From the NCBI RefSeq assembly GCF_004770105.1, contig NZ_RQEY01000015.1:62001-126000 (forward strand): a DNA stretch of 64,000 nt, written 5' to 3'. The DNA comes from Leptospira andrefontaineae. GTDB lineage: Bacteria > Spirochaetota > Leptospiria > Leptospirales > Leptospiraceae. Positions 1 through 8,446 of the stretch are shown here, in pieces. Made by a program: the position numbers and the translations under genes. How positions within the stretch are numbered: position 1 is the stretch's first letter; every line of letters starts with the position of its first letter. The notes under the pieces were generated by a model. It did not search any database. It was not told the DNA's origin and saw only the letters and a program-made list of their open reading frames with translations.

Positions 1-400
1 GCATCTGTCTGTCAACAGTGATGGACTGAGATTGAACTCCAGAAACTCCGCAAAGAACTAGGATAGCGGAATCCAGAACCCGTAAGGAACGCTCTACCTC
101 AACGGTAAAGTCCACGTGGCCCGGAGTATCGATAATGTTAATAGTATGGTCTTTCCACTGGCAGTAGGTAGCTGCGGATTGGATGGTAATCCCTCTCTCG
201 CGCTCCAATTCCATACTGTCCATTTTCGCACCGACTCCATCTTTACCACGAACTTCGTGGATCGCATGGATACGGTTAGTATAGAATAGAATCCTCTCGG
301 TCAGAGTGGTTTTCCCTGAATCGATATGGGCGGAAATACCGATGTTCCTAGTTTTTAGGAGTTTTTCGGTGGGTTTGAAGTCCGCAACTGCAGTGCTCAT
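1..400 (-). CDS. fusA: Elongation factor G, mtEFG1/spdEFG1 type (N-terminal part)
   Basis: Translational GTPase that drives ribosome translocation in the cytoplasm. Reading the minus strand from ATG at 398-400 gives about 133 residues before the window edge cuts the gene. The G1 P-loop [13 protein letters not shown], the switch region [16 protein letters not shown] and the G3 motif [14 protein letters not shown] are intact. The stretch [19 protein letters not shown] is typical of mitochondrial EFG1 and spirochaetal spdEFG1; canonical EF-G has a GEVHDGAATMDWMEQE-like segment here. In Borrelia, spdEFG1 handles translocation while a second paralogue recycles ribosomes, so the same split of labour is inferred here. 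Family assignment is certain; the sub-family call rests on this one diagnostic region. Confidence 0.95.
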   Translation of the reverse strand, partial: MSTAVADFKPTEKLLKTRNIGISAHIDSGKTTLTERILFYTNRIHAIHEVRGKDGVGAKMDSMELERERGITIQSAATYCQWKDHTINIIDTPGHVDFTVEVERSLRVLDSAILVLCGVSGVQSQSITVDRQM

Positions 401-720
401 TGAGTCCTCTTTAAAAGTTCACACGGAAAATTCTATTTCACCCTTTAACAGAGTAGAATGAAAACTTTACGTGGATACTAATCTGACTGGGTTCCCTAGG
501 TAAAGGAACCCTAATTCTTACCAATTTTCGGAAAGGGCCGCGTTTGTAAAGATCGTTTCCAAGAATAGATTGCCGATCCTGGCTTGTATAACCTGTTCTT
601 AGATGAAATATGGATTACAGTTTTATTCTGACCTCGGAACAGATCTATGTTCGTTTCTCGGACTAGGAAATTCATTGCCCCGGTTCGCCAGGGTCAAAAT
701 AGTTTCTGGAAAGGGTAGTT
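401..720. other. Intergenic region between divergent fusA and trkH
   Basis: This 320-base spacer separates two outward-facing genes and should hold both promoters and leaders. It contains one clear inverted repeat, GGGTTCC at 489-495 with GGAACCC at 505-511, with no U-run on either side, so it does not look like a terminator. I see no ORF, tRNA or known riboswitch. GGAAAGGG at 708-715 is the likely ribosome binding site of trkH. Confidence 0.5.
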
Positions 721-2301
721 TTGCCCTTCTACATGGGCTCATTTAAGTTCCTAAAACGAAACGTAAACCGAATTGCCAGGGCGTTTTTGCTATTATCAGT
801 AGCAAGGATCCTTTGCCTAGCATTTGCAGGAGCGATCTTGGTTGGGTCCTTCATGATCTATGCTTCGGAAGAAGGTAGGATTTCCTACGCAGATTCATTC
901 TATCTTTCCGCTTCCGCCATCTGTGTAACAGGTTTGACCACTGTTACGATCAGCGAGTTAGCATTCTCTACCCAAGTCATTATCATGTTCTTATTCCAGA
1001 TCGGTGGATTGGGAATTATCACATTTACAGTTCTTGTTGGGATCTTAGTGGTCCGTGGACTTTCCAGAAGTACTCGTATTGCTGCATTTGTATTCGAAGC
1101 AATTGATTCCCACGAATCGACAGACGGAAAGAGTACGAATGCCCCTTACGTTCGAAGGATCTTATTATCTATTTTGAATATATCCGTTTCGATAGAGTTG
1201 GTCGGAGCATTTTTATTATATTGGGCAATGCCGGAAGATCTGAGCGGGTTGCCTGGAGATCCAAACCGACTTTTTTTAAGCTTATTCACTTCAGTTTCCG
1301 CATTCAATAACGCAGGATTTTCCATTGTAGATGATCTCTCATTCTTATCTAAAGAGCCACTTTCTCTTTTGGTGGTAGAAAGTTTGGTAGTAATGGGAGG
1401 TATCGGCTTCCCGGTAATCTTATTCTTCGAGAAAACATTGCTTGAAGCATTTAGGAATGTGATGCATAGGATAGAAGTAGTCATGGAAACTTACCTCATG
1501 TCCCGCGCATTAGAAGAAGGTAAAGAACCTTCTTGGATCTATCTTGTTTTGATCCGTATGTCCTTCTGGGCCGAGGAAAGGCTCGCTCTTTATAGAAAGG
1601 CATTAAAGGGAGAAGCTAACAGGATCCAAATGAAACTTCTACTTTATGGAACCTTAATATTGGTCCATGTGGGTGGGATCGGAGTATTATTATCGGAATG
1701 GGATAATCCTGAGACTATCGGGAAATTCGACTTCGTAGACAAACTATTCAACTCCTTCTTCCTTTCAGTATCTTCTAGAACGGCCGGATTTAATACATTC
1801 GATCTTTCTGAAATGAGAAGCCCAACCTATGTTCTACTTTGTTCTTTGATGTTTGTAGGAGGTGGTCCTCAAGGAGCCGCAGGCGGTATCAAGATCACAA
1901 CTTTTGTAATTCTATTAATGTATTTACGAAATGTGATCAGTCCTCAGGCGAGAGTGACCATCATGGGAGAAGAAGTTTCTAAAAATTCGATCGCAATCTC
2001 TACTCGGATCTATTTTTTAGCAACGATATCTATCGTATTCTTTATGTTGGTGATCACGATCGCGAACGGACATAGACATGGAATAGAAGAGATCTTTTTC
2101 GAAGTCATGTCTGCATTCGGAACCGTTGGGTTAACGAAAGGATTAACTCCTTATATCACCGGAGTCGAAAAGTTTTTATATCCTTGTATTATGTATGTGG
2201 GAAGAGTAGGAGTATTCACTCTTCTAATCGCATTTACGGGTCATTCCGGCTTAGGGACCTTAGGAGCCCAAGACGACGGGGTCAAGATCCAAGTAGGCTA
2301 A
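721..2301 (+). CDS. TrkH/KtrB-family potassium uptake channel subunit
   Basis: Inner-membrane K+ translocating subunit of the TrkH/KtrB superfamily. The 526-residue protein has the four pore repeats of this family, each with a selectivity-filter glycine: CVTGLTTV near residue 68, [10 protein letters not shown] near 193, [11 protein letters not shown] near 352 and [11 protein letters not shown] near 464. TTG at 721 is chosen as start because GGAAAGGG (708-715) lies at good spacing; an in-frame ATG at 733 is possible. A long soluble loop around residues 255-300 is unusual. The RCK partner (TrkA/KtrA) that normally gates it is not in the window. TrkH and KtrB cannot be told apart with certainty by eye. 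Confidence 0.92.
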   Translation: MPFYMGSFKFLKRNVNRIARAFLLLSVARILCLAFAGAILVGSFMIYASEEGRISYADSFYLSASAICVTGLTTVTISELAFSTQVIIMFLFQIGGLGIITFTVLVGILVVRGLSRSTRIAAFVFEAIDSHESTDGKSTNAPYVRRILLSILNISVSIELVGAFLLYWAMPEDLSGLPGDPNRLFLSLFTSVSAFNNAGFSIVDDLSFLSKEPLSLLVVESLVVMGGIGFPVILFFEKTLLEAFRNVMHRIEVVMETYLMSRALEEGKEPSWIYLVLIRMSFWAEERLALYRKALKGEANRIQMKLLLYGTLILVHVGGIGVLLSEWDNPETIGKFDFVDKLFNSFFLSVSSRTAGFNTFDLSEMRSPTYVLLCSLMFVGGGPQGAAGGIKITTFVILLMYLRNVISPQARVTIMGEEVSKNSIAISTRIYFLATISIVFFMLVITIANGHRHGIEEIFFEVMSAFGTVGLTKGLTPYITGVEKFLYPCIMYVGRVGVFTLLIAFTGHSGLGTLGAQDDGVKIQVG

Positions 2302-2310
2302 TATTTCCTT

Positions 2311-2481
2311 TTAAGAAAGTTGGTGAGCTTCTGCCAGCTTGAAATAATAGATATAACGATCCAGTTTTAGATCATGTACTACTGAAATGAGTTCGAAACC
2401 TATCGCCCCTAATGGATCGAAAGCATCTTGTGTCAAAGGGTCTTTACTTTCTACGATCTTGTATGTGATTTTCCTGTGCAT
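2311..2481 (-). CDS. Small DUF4177-like protein
   Basis: A 56-residue protein with the outline of DUF4177: an N-terminal strand ITYKIVES, a middle LGAIGFELISVVHD resembling the family's LGxxGWELVSV, and a C-terminal YYFKLAE strand. Function of the family is unknown. I start at ATG 2479-2481 rather than at an upstream TTG (2505) because the domain begins right there. It converges on the potassium channel gene with only 9 bases between stops. No signal peptide or membrane segment is seen. Confidence 0.6.
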   Translation of the reverse strand: MHRKITYKIVESKDPLTQDAFDPLGAIGFELISVVHDLKLDRYIYYFKLAEAHQLS

Positions 2482-2703
2482 AATGGAAATTTGATAAGCT
2501 AACAATGAGTAATCGTAAAGCTTAAAATTAAAATATGAAGATATCGATTTTAGTCCTTTCTGACTAGTTTTTTATCTTTGTCTCTTGTGGAACTGTTTGC
2601 CCGAAACCTGAGAAATCTCCTCCCATTTTAGGGTCAAAATTCCCTTGCAAGCCTTCTATTTCAGATCAATCTGGCCCCTAAAGCGAACTGACCTGGAGAG
2701 AGA

Positions 2704-3603
2704 ATGTTATTTTCCTATATAAAACTTTTAAGACCCCACCAATGGATTAAAAATATCATCCTATTTGCTGGGATCATATTTGGGAAAAAATTAGGAGACC
2801 TGGAATCGGTAGAAAGAGCGATTTACGCGTTTTTTCTATTTTCACTTACCGCAAGCTGCCAATACGTTCTAAATGATTTTCTGGATAGAAAAGAAGATGC
2901 ACTTCATCCTGAAAAAAAACATAGGCCTCTCGCTTCCGGAGCGATTTCTCCTACTATAGCACTTCTACTGACAGCAATTTTACTTTCTATCACTCTAGTT
3001 TCCTCCTTCAAACTGCAGGCTGATTTCTTCTACTGGGTTGTCGGTTATCTGATCTTTAATATAGTTTATAGCCGTTTCTTGAAACATATGGTCATCCTAG
3101 ATGTGATGAGTATTTCTTTCGGATTTGTGGTGAGAGCAATCGCCGGTTCCGTGGTAGTCGGAGTGAGCTTCTCTTCTTGGCTTCTTCTTTGCACATTCAT
3201 GTTGGCCCTATACTGGGGTTTCGGAAAAAGAAGAGGTGAGCTTATTATTTTGGAAGACGGAGCTAAAGGTCACAGAAAGATCCTGGAAGAATATTCCGTT
3301 AACTTCCTGGACTTGATGATGGGGATCGTTGCTACAATGACCTTGGTTACCTACGTTATGTATGTTACCAGTCCTCATACGATCGAAAATTTAGGCACAG
3401 ATAAAATGGTGTATACGATCCCGATCGTAGTCTATGCGATCTTTAGATCTTTGTACATTATCTATATCAAGAACATGGGCCATAATCCTACTAAGGCGAT
3501 TTTGACTGACTGGGGTGTCCTTGTGGCGGGATTTTTATGGCTTTTACTCGTTGTTTGGATAATGTATTCAGGTTCCGGACAAAGTCTTCCTTTTCAGTTA
3601 TAG
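2704..3603 (+). CDS. UbiA-superfamily prenyltransferase (decaprenyl-phosphate phosphoribosyltransferase-like)
   Basis: Integral membrane prenyltransferase of the UbiA superfamily, 299 residues with about eight or nine hydrophobic helices. The first Asp-rich motif NDFLDRKED is at about residues 58-66 and is followed by HPEKKHRPLASG, a pattern shared with the Rv3806c-like branch that transfers phosphoribose to decaprenyl phosphate; the second conserved region is YSRFLKHMVILDV. The start has a GGAGAG ribosome binding site just upstream. The thioredoxin-like gene follows after 18 bases, so both may be cotranscribed. Substrate is inferred; other UbiA members that prenylate aromatic acceptors are the alternative. 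Confidence 0.8.
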   Translation: MLFSYIKLLRPHQWIKNIILFAGIIFGKKLGDLESVERAIYAFFLFSLTASCQYVLNDFLDRKEDALHPEKKHRPLASGAISPTIALLLTAILLSITLVSSFKLQADFFYWVVGYLIFNIVYSRFLKHMVILDVMSISFGFVVRAIAGSVVVGVSFSSWLLLCTFMLALYWGFGKRRGELIILEDGAKGHRKILEEYSVNFLDLMMGIVATMTLVTYVMYVTSPHTIENLGTDKMVYTIPIVVYAIFRSLYIIYIKNMGHNPTKAILTDWGVLVAGFLWLLLVVWIMYSGSGQSLPFQL

Positions 3604-3621
3604 TTTAGGTCTAACTAAGGC

Positions 3622-4137
3622 ATGAACAAAAATGTAAAAGCAGGATTTCAGTACGGAGGAGCACTCGCACTTCTACTTTCTGCGACTTTTTTTCTAGCCT
3701 GGTTTAGAGCCTTGGATACAGAACCTGTAGTAAGTCTTGATGGAAAAGAATTCAGGACTCCTATAGGTGAAAAAGCGAATATAAAAGGTAAGACCACAGT
3801 AGTATATTTTTGGGCAACCTGGTGCGGGGTCTGTAATACGAATCTCCCTCTAGTCAAGTGGTATGCCTCCACACTCAAAGACCAAAATCATTTTGCATTC
3901 ATAAGCGTAGAAGAAGGAGAAAATTCCTCTGCTCTCAAAGACTATCTGGAAAAACAAGCTGTGGACTTTCCCGTTATTGTAGGAAATCCGATGTTACTCA
4001 GAGATTGGGGGATCAGAGGCTATCCTAGTTTTTATATTTTGGATGGAGAAGGAAAGGTAAGATTCGCAGAATCCGGAATTATGAGCCCTTTGGGCATGTT
4101 CCTAAGGCTAATCTGGGCAAGAATTTTCTGGTCCTGA
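3622..4137 (+). CDS. Membrane-anchored thioredoxin-like protein (TlpA/ScsD type)
   Basis: Thiol-disulfide oxidoreductase predicted to face the periplasm. The 171-residue protein has one N-terminal membrane segment (about residues 11-29) followed by a thioredoxin fold. The redox motif is WATWCGVC at about residues 65-72, and the cis-proline loop is RGYPSFYIL near residue 132. The WCxVC active site and the anchor match the ScsD/TlpA-like group of disulfide oxidoreductases. It follows the prenyltransferase closely. Whether it reduces or oxidises its partners is not visible, and no DsbD-type partner is nearby. Confidence 0.85.
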   Translation: MNKNVKAGFQYGGALALLLSATFFLAWFRALDTEPVVSLDGKEFRTPIGEKANIKGKTTVVYFWATWCGVCNTNLPLVKWYASTLKDQNHFAFISVEEGENSSALKDYLEKQAVDFPVIVGNPMLLRDWGIRGYPSFYILDGEGKVRFAESGIMSPLGMFLRLIWARIFWS

Positions 4138-4208
4138 TCGTCCTAAAACTTATCGCTCTTTCTCTTTGCCTTTGAATTTCAACCCTCCAATTTCCGATAA
4201 TCAATCCG

Positions 4209-4979
4209 ATGGACTCGTATAAACCGAAACCACTTCTTAACAAAACGGAACTGAAACAGATAAAACGTTCCAGGACTCGGGTTCATGGCCAAAAAGTAAT
4301 TACAGACGACGTCAAAAAGTTAAAATCACTTAGCGTCACTCCTGATCTACCTGAAGAAGAATTAGTAAATTATTATAAAGAACCGATCTGGATAGAATAT
4401 TATATTCCAAGAGAATCCAGATTTGCCTACGAGATCAAATATCTTTACGTATATCTTGTAAATTCGGAAGCAAGACCTGCTCCAATGGATTCTATCTTAA
4501 GAGAAGCTGTGGCAAAGGATCAATTTGTAGATCTTGTAGATATAGCAAGGCTTCATCCTGAAAAAGAAAAACTGATCCGAACTTCTTATACGAATTCTTG
4601 GCCGTTCTTCGAATCCATTTCTAACGGATTTAAACAATACCAGCAAACCAAGGATCCGTATTATTTAAGAGTTCCTCTTTATCACACCGAAAATCTAATG
4701 AAAAGAGAACCTTCTCTTTCTACGCTGGAGTTTACTGGGAACTTCTTTATTCATAATCTGAATTGGTTGATCCGTAGAATGAATAGAGGTGGAAAAGAAT
4801 TCTCTTTGGAAGATGAGACAATCTCTGTTCTGATCAAAAGAAGGAACGAATACTGGGAGAAAAAAAATCTACCGGCGGACGAGGACTTCGATCTATTTGC
4901 AGCACTATTTTACGAGCAGGCATTCCCTAATAGAGGTCTGGAAGAAATAGAAGCGGCAGAACTTCTGGACGAAGATTAA
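4209..4979 (+). CDS. Conserved hypothetical protein, 256 aa
   Basis: I do not recognise a domain. The protein is charged, soluble-looking and without signal peptide or membrane segment. It starts with a lysine-rich tail ([18 protein letters not shown]) and ends with an acidic tail ([12 protein letters not shown]). The centre is probably helical with many aromatic residues. It sits 71 bases after the thioredoxin-like gene and before the DsbA-like gene on the same strand. The coding bias matches the neighbours, so it is likely a genuine genus-level gene. Confidence 0.6.
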   Translation: MDSYKPKPLLNKTELKQIKRSRTRVHGQKVITDDVKKLKSLSVTPDLPEEELVNYYKEPIWIEYYIPRESRFAYEIKYLYVYLVNSEARPAPMDSILREAVAKDQFVDLVDIARLHPEKEKLIRTSYTNSWPFFESISNGFKQYQQTKDPYYLRVPLYHTENLMKREPSLSTLEFTGNFFIHNLNWLIRRMNRGGKEFSLEDETISVLIKRRNEYWEKKNLPADEDFDLFAALFYEQAFPNRGLEEIEAAELLDED

Positions 4980-5056
4980 TTCACTCAAATCCATACCAAA
5001 AAAAAAGAATGCGATTTTCACAGCCCTTGTAAGTCTAAGAATTACAGGGGAAGGCA

Positions 5057-5710
5057 TTGGAAACTAGTATCTCAATTTATTCGGACGTAGTTTGTCCTTG
5101 GTGTTATATAGGTAAAAAAAGATTAGAGAAGGCGATTGAATCTTGGGAATCTCATCATCCTGAAGATAAGATCGTCGTAGAATGGAAACCATTCCAATTA
5201 AATCCTGATCTTCCTGAGCAAGGAGAAGATAGAGAAGCACATATGGTCAGAAAATTCGGTTCTTTAGACCGAGTAAAAATGATGACCCAGAGAGTTTCCG
5301 ATATAGCAAAAGAGGATGGATTAGAGTTTGCTAATATTCTGCAAGGCCACCAACCTAATACTTTTCTTCTTCATGCACTAATTCGTAAGGCAAGAAATTA
5401 CGGAAAAGAAGGAGAACTTGCGGAAGTATTCTTCCAAAAGTTTTTCTCAGAAGGAAAAAATCTTTCCGATGACTCCATAATCCAAGAAAGCCTAACTCAA
5501 GTAGGAGTTCCAACATCGGAATTGGAAGAAGTCCGCAAAGACCCTTCTCTTCTTACTCAGATCGAAACGGAAGAAAATGAAGGCAAAATGTTGGGAGTAA
5601 CCGGAGTGCCCTTTTATATTTTTAATGAAAAGTATGCGGTTTCAGGCGCACAACCGGTAGATCTGTTTTTGCAGGTGTTCGATAAATTGCAATCAGAGGC
5701 GAGCGCCTAA
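5057..5710 (+). CDS. DsbA-family oxidoreductase (FrnE-like)
   Basis: Cytoplasmic thioredoxin-fold protein of the DsbA/FrnE family (2-hydroxychromene-2-carboxylate isomerase/DSBA-like domain). The active site is DVVCPWCYIGKKRLE at residues 9-23 with a CPWC motif, and the cis-proline loop is GVTGVPFYIF near residue 177. No signal peptide is present, as is usual for FrnE-like members. The start is TTG at 5057 with AGGGGAAGG just upstream; the next in-frame ATG would delete the active site. Its TAA stop (5708-5710) overlaps the stop of the convergent gene. Partner proteins are unknown. Confidence 0.88.
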   Translation: METSISIYSDVVCPWCYIGKKRLEKAIESWESHHPEDKIVVEWKPFQLNPDLPEQGEDREAHMVRKFGSLDRVKMMTQRVSDIAKEDGLEFANILQGHQPNTFLLHALIRKARNYGKEGELAEVFFQKFFSEGKNLSDDSIIQESLTQVGVPTSELEEVRKDPSLLTQIETEENEGKMLGVTGVPFYIFNEKYAVSGAQPVDLFLQVFDKLQSEASA

Positions 5711-6594
5711 GCAGATATCTCAGTTCCCCTATTGGCTCCTTCTCCCAGCCATAAAAATAAACGGCGGATCCTGTATAAATAGGCAGCTTCCGCTCTTTCT
5801 AACATTCCATCTGGAACGTTTGGAAACTCATATTCTCTAATATTTCTGGGACTTCCGGACCAGTCTATTGCCTGGAAAAAAGAATCCTTAGGAGGGGAGG
5901 CAAGCGCCAGTCTGTCTCTTAAAAAAAGAAGAAGGTCCTTTGGTTCAAAAAAAGCCTTTGCGATATCCTTCAAGCCCGTAGCCAGATTTTGGTATACATT
6001 CTCCTTATTAAAATCTATCAGACAAAAGCTAAGAGGAAAATAAGGAGTTCCTAAAAGACCTTTCATCTTAGGAACAAGTTCTCTGATAGAAAAAGATTCG
6101 GAATCCAATACCAGAACTCCGGGCTTGGTTTCTTTTAACATATTAGGAAGTCCTAATATATCCTTGCACCAATGAGCATTTGATCCGCAAGCTCTAAGAA
6201 GGGATCTGTATTTTGAAAAAAGTTCGGAACTTTGGGTGAGAACCACCATCTCAGGATGTAGTGGTTTTGAAAACTTGAAGAAAGGAAATTCTTCCAATGC
6301 GAAAGAATTTAGATCATAGATCCGAGTCGCTCCGGCTCTTACAAAAGAATTCTTTTCTTCCGTGTCAAACCTTCCGATCAAACAAACTTCTCTGGACCAA
6401 TCATGAGCGGAACGGATATCCTCAGGACTTGCATCCTTCTTCCAAACTAAAACTTCTTTAGTGGAGGAGGGGAATCCGGAACTTCTTACCCATTCTAGAT
6501 GATCTATTCCTTTCCACTTTAACAAAGCGACTAGGAACTCTTGTTCATCCGAGCTGAGTCGGTGCAGAAGTAAGGCATCGGATAGTAAGTTCAT
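5707..6594 (-). CDS. Hypothetical protein with possible degenerate receiver-like domain
   Basis: About 295 residues from ATG at 6592-6594; an upstream extension to 6777 would run into the divergent PhaR-domain gene and reads like non-coding sequence. The middle part (EMVVLTQSS, then TKPGVLVLDSESF, then PYFPLSFCLID) has the alternating strand pattern of a CheY-like fold but lacks a convincing phosphorylation site set, so I call it only receiver-like. No signal peptide or membrane segment is seen. Its stop overlaps the stop of the DsbA-like gene. Function unknown. Confidence 0.55.
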   Translation of the reverse strand: MNLLSDALLLHRLSSDEQEFLVALLKWKGIDHLEWVRSSGFPSSTKEVLVWKKDASPEDIRSAHDWSREVCLIGRFDTEEKNSFVRAGATRIYDLNSFALEEFPFFKFSKPLHPEMVVLTQSSELFSKYRSLLRACGSNAHWCKDILGLPNMLKETKPGVLVLDSESFSIRELVPKMKGLLGTPYFPLSFCLIDFNKENVYQNLATGLKDIAKAFFEPKDLLLFLRDRLALASPPKDSFFQAIDWSGSPRNIREYEFPNVPDGMLERAEAAYLYRIRRLFLWLGEGANRGTEISA

Positions 6595-6752
6595 CTCTTT
6601 GCAAAGGAAGGGTTTTTTCCTTGACCTTGGGGATTTTCGTCCGATCCTAGAATTGGTGCATTGCGGAAAACCCGCAACTAGAAAGGGGAATCGGAAAGAA
6701 AAACAAGTTTGCAGGCTTGTCCTGAAAGCGTTGATTACGAGCAAAACCAAGA

Positions 6753-7316
6753 ATGAAAGTTCTGAAAAGATACGCAAACAGAAGGTTGTACGATCCCGAA
6801 ACCAGCAAAACGATTACTCTAGAAGATGTCGCCGAGATGATCATCGCGGGCGAAGAGATCAAAGTGATCGATAATATGAGCGGTCAGGACATCACTCCTA
6901 AGATCCTAGGCCAGACCTTTCTTAAAGTAAGTTTGGGTCAAAGAAACGAAGAATTCTCCAATTACATGCTTTCTGCCCTGATCCGAGAAACGGGTAAAGA
7001 TATCAGCGCATTATTCGGCCGTTTGGTCCTGGGAGGGATAGGTCTTGCCTATCTAACCAAGGAAAAAATGGACAGGATCCTACAGAGTATGGTGGCATTG
7101 GGCGAACTTCGGTTGGAAGAAGTAAAAAGTTACCGCGAAGACCTACTTACCCATTTAGCCCAAAGAGCCAGCGAAAATAGCGAACAGATCCAGGAAGACC
7201 TCAAAAAAGTGGGTCGAGAATTGGAAGAAGGCGGCGAAAAGGAATTGGCTGTCGAGGATCTATCGGAGAAAATTCGCAAGATTGCGGAAAGAGTCAAGGA
7301 AACCGAGTCCCTCTAA
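6753..7316 (+). CDS. PhaR-type polyhydroxyalkanoate synthesis regulator DNA-binding domain protein
   Basis: The first 60 residues match the PHB/PHA accumulation regulator DNA-binding domain: [20 protein letters not shown], followed by [23 protein letters not shown]. The C-terminal half is helical and charged with probable coiled coil. In PHA producers PhaR represses phasin genes; no phaC or phasin gene is in this window, so the target here is unknown and may be unrelated to PHA. The gene is divergent from the 5707-6594 gene. Start ATG 6753 begins exactly at the domain. Confidence 0.85.
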   Translation: MKVLKRYANRRLYDPETSKTITLEDVAEMIIAGEEIKVIDNMSGQDITPKILGQTFLKVSLGQRNEEFSNYMLSALIRETGKDISALFGRLVLGGIGLAYLTKEKMDRILQSMVALGELRLEEVKSYREDLLTHLAQRASENSEQIQEDLKKVGRELEEGGEKELAVEDLSEKIRKIAERVKETESL

Positions 7317-7383
7317 GGGATTTAAGGCTTCCTAAAGTTAAGATCGACCTTACTAAATCCGATAAACAACATAGGGGGAACCC

Positions 7384-8262
7384 ATGTCGACCGTAAGAAT
7401 CCTAATCCTCGGAATCATATTATCACTAACTTCTCAGATTTCTGCAAAAGAGCAGATCTATGAGAAGTTGGACCAATTGTTTTATGACCAAGTCAAAAAA
7501 TTGGAAAGCGGGAACCTAGAAGAAAGGATCCAAGCTGCGGATTATTTAAAATTCGTAAGCAGTAAGTTGGCGGTCCGCCCTCTTCTTAAGGCGTTAAAAG
7601 GAAATCCGAACGTTCCTAAGTCGGAGGAAAATTCCCCTACCTTAAAATTCACGATTGCTCAAGCATTGGGAGCAATGGAATCCGATATCGCCGGACCTGG
7701 AATGTTGGAAGAATTTAAAAAGATCTCCGCAACCGTTCAGGAAGGAGATTATCCTTCTTTCAGCTCTCCCGAAGGTTATAATACGGTGATCGCAGCGGGA
7801 GAGATTCTCCGAAACGTAGGACTTCTTCCTTATACAAAAGAAAACCAAGAAGCGATCGTAAACGCTTTGAATCATCCGAATTTTTATGTAAGAGCTTCTG
7901 CAGCGGATGGGTTGAAAAATCTAAACCGGAAGGAAGCACTTTCTCAATTAAATTCAGCGATCGATAAGGAAAAAAATCCTTTTGCGAAAGTTGCGATCTT
8001 AAACGCGATCGTATACATCAATCGTATCGCAAACCAGAAGTTCTACGATATGTGTGCATTCTTAAAAGACGAATCTCCTTTAGTTCGTTATAGAGCATCC
8101 ATCGCAGTGGGCGAAGTGGATCTAAAAGCTGGAGAATATTCTTTGAGAGAAGCGTTACTCGTCGAGCATGATAAAATGGTAAGAGAGCAGATCAAGAAGG
8201 ACCTATCAAGTGTGACAGGATTCAAGATGCCTGCGAATCTTCCTCTTTTCTTGAAAGACTGA
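7384..8262 (+). CDS. Exported HEAT-repeat protein
   Basis: A 292-residue protein with an N-terminal signal peptide (hydrophobic residues 5-19, cleavage likely near SAKEQ). The rest is helical with HEAT-like repeats, for example LEERIQAADYLKFVSSKLAVRPLLKAL, HPNFYVRASAADGLKNLNRKEALSQL and SPLVRYRASIAVGEVDLKAGEYSLREAL. Such repeats form a protein-binding solenoid; here it would act in the periplasm. There is a GGGGG ribosome binding site at the start (cataggggga). A strong intrinsic terminator follows at 8287-8316, closing the unit. Binding partner unknown. Confidence 0.75.
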   Translation: MSTVRILILGIILSLTSQISAKEQIYEKLDQLFYDQVKKLESGNLEERIQAADYLKFVSSKLAVRPLLKALKGNPNVPKSEENSPTLKFTIAQALGAMESDIAGPGMLEEFKKISATVQEGDYPSFSSPEGYNTVIAAGEILRNVGLLPYTKENQEAIVNALNHPNFYVRASAADGLKNLNRKEALSQLNSAIDKEKNPFAKVAILNAIVYINRIANQKFYDMCAFLKDESPLVRYRASIAVGEVDLKAGEYSLREALLVEHDKMVREQIKKDLSSVTGFKMPANLPLFLKD

Positions 8263-8286
8263 TCCTTTCTTATATTGTTAAGAGTG

Positions 8287-8316
8287 AAAAAGCCTCCGAG
8301 TTCGGGGGCTTTTTTG
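8287..8316 (+). terminator. Rho-independent terminator after the HEAT-repeat gene
   Basis: A GC-rich hairpin (AGCCTCCGA paired with TTCGGGGGCT) is flanked by A-run and T-run (TTTTTT then GTTTT), the usual layout of an intrinsic terminator on the plus strand. It lies 24 bases past the stop codon. Confidence 0.85.
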
Positions 8317-8446
8317 TTTTAAGGAGGGGACTAAATTAAGAAATAATTGAATCGACAAAAATTAATATTAAAAGAAGAACTATTACGGTTCTATAAATGA
8401 GAAATATAGCAGTACATATGAATTCTAAAGGATCATTATTCTCCTG

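Noticed and set aside
6595..6777. N-terminal extension of the 5707-6594 protein
   Set aside because: It overlaps the start of the divergent PhaR-domain gene, lacks coding character, and ATG 6592-6594 is a natural start.
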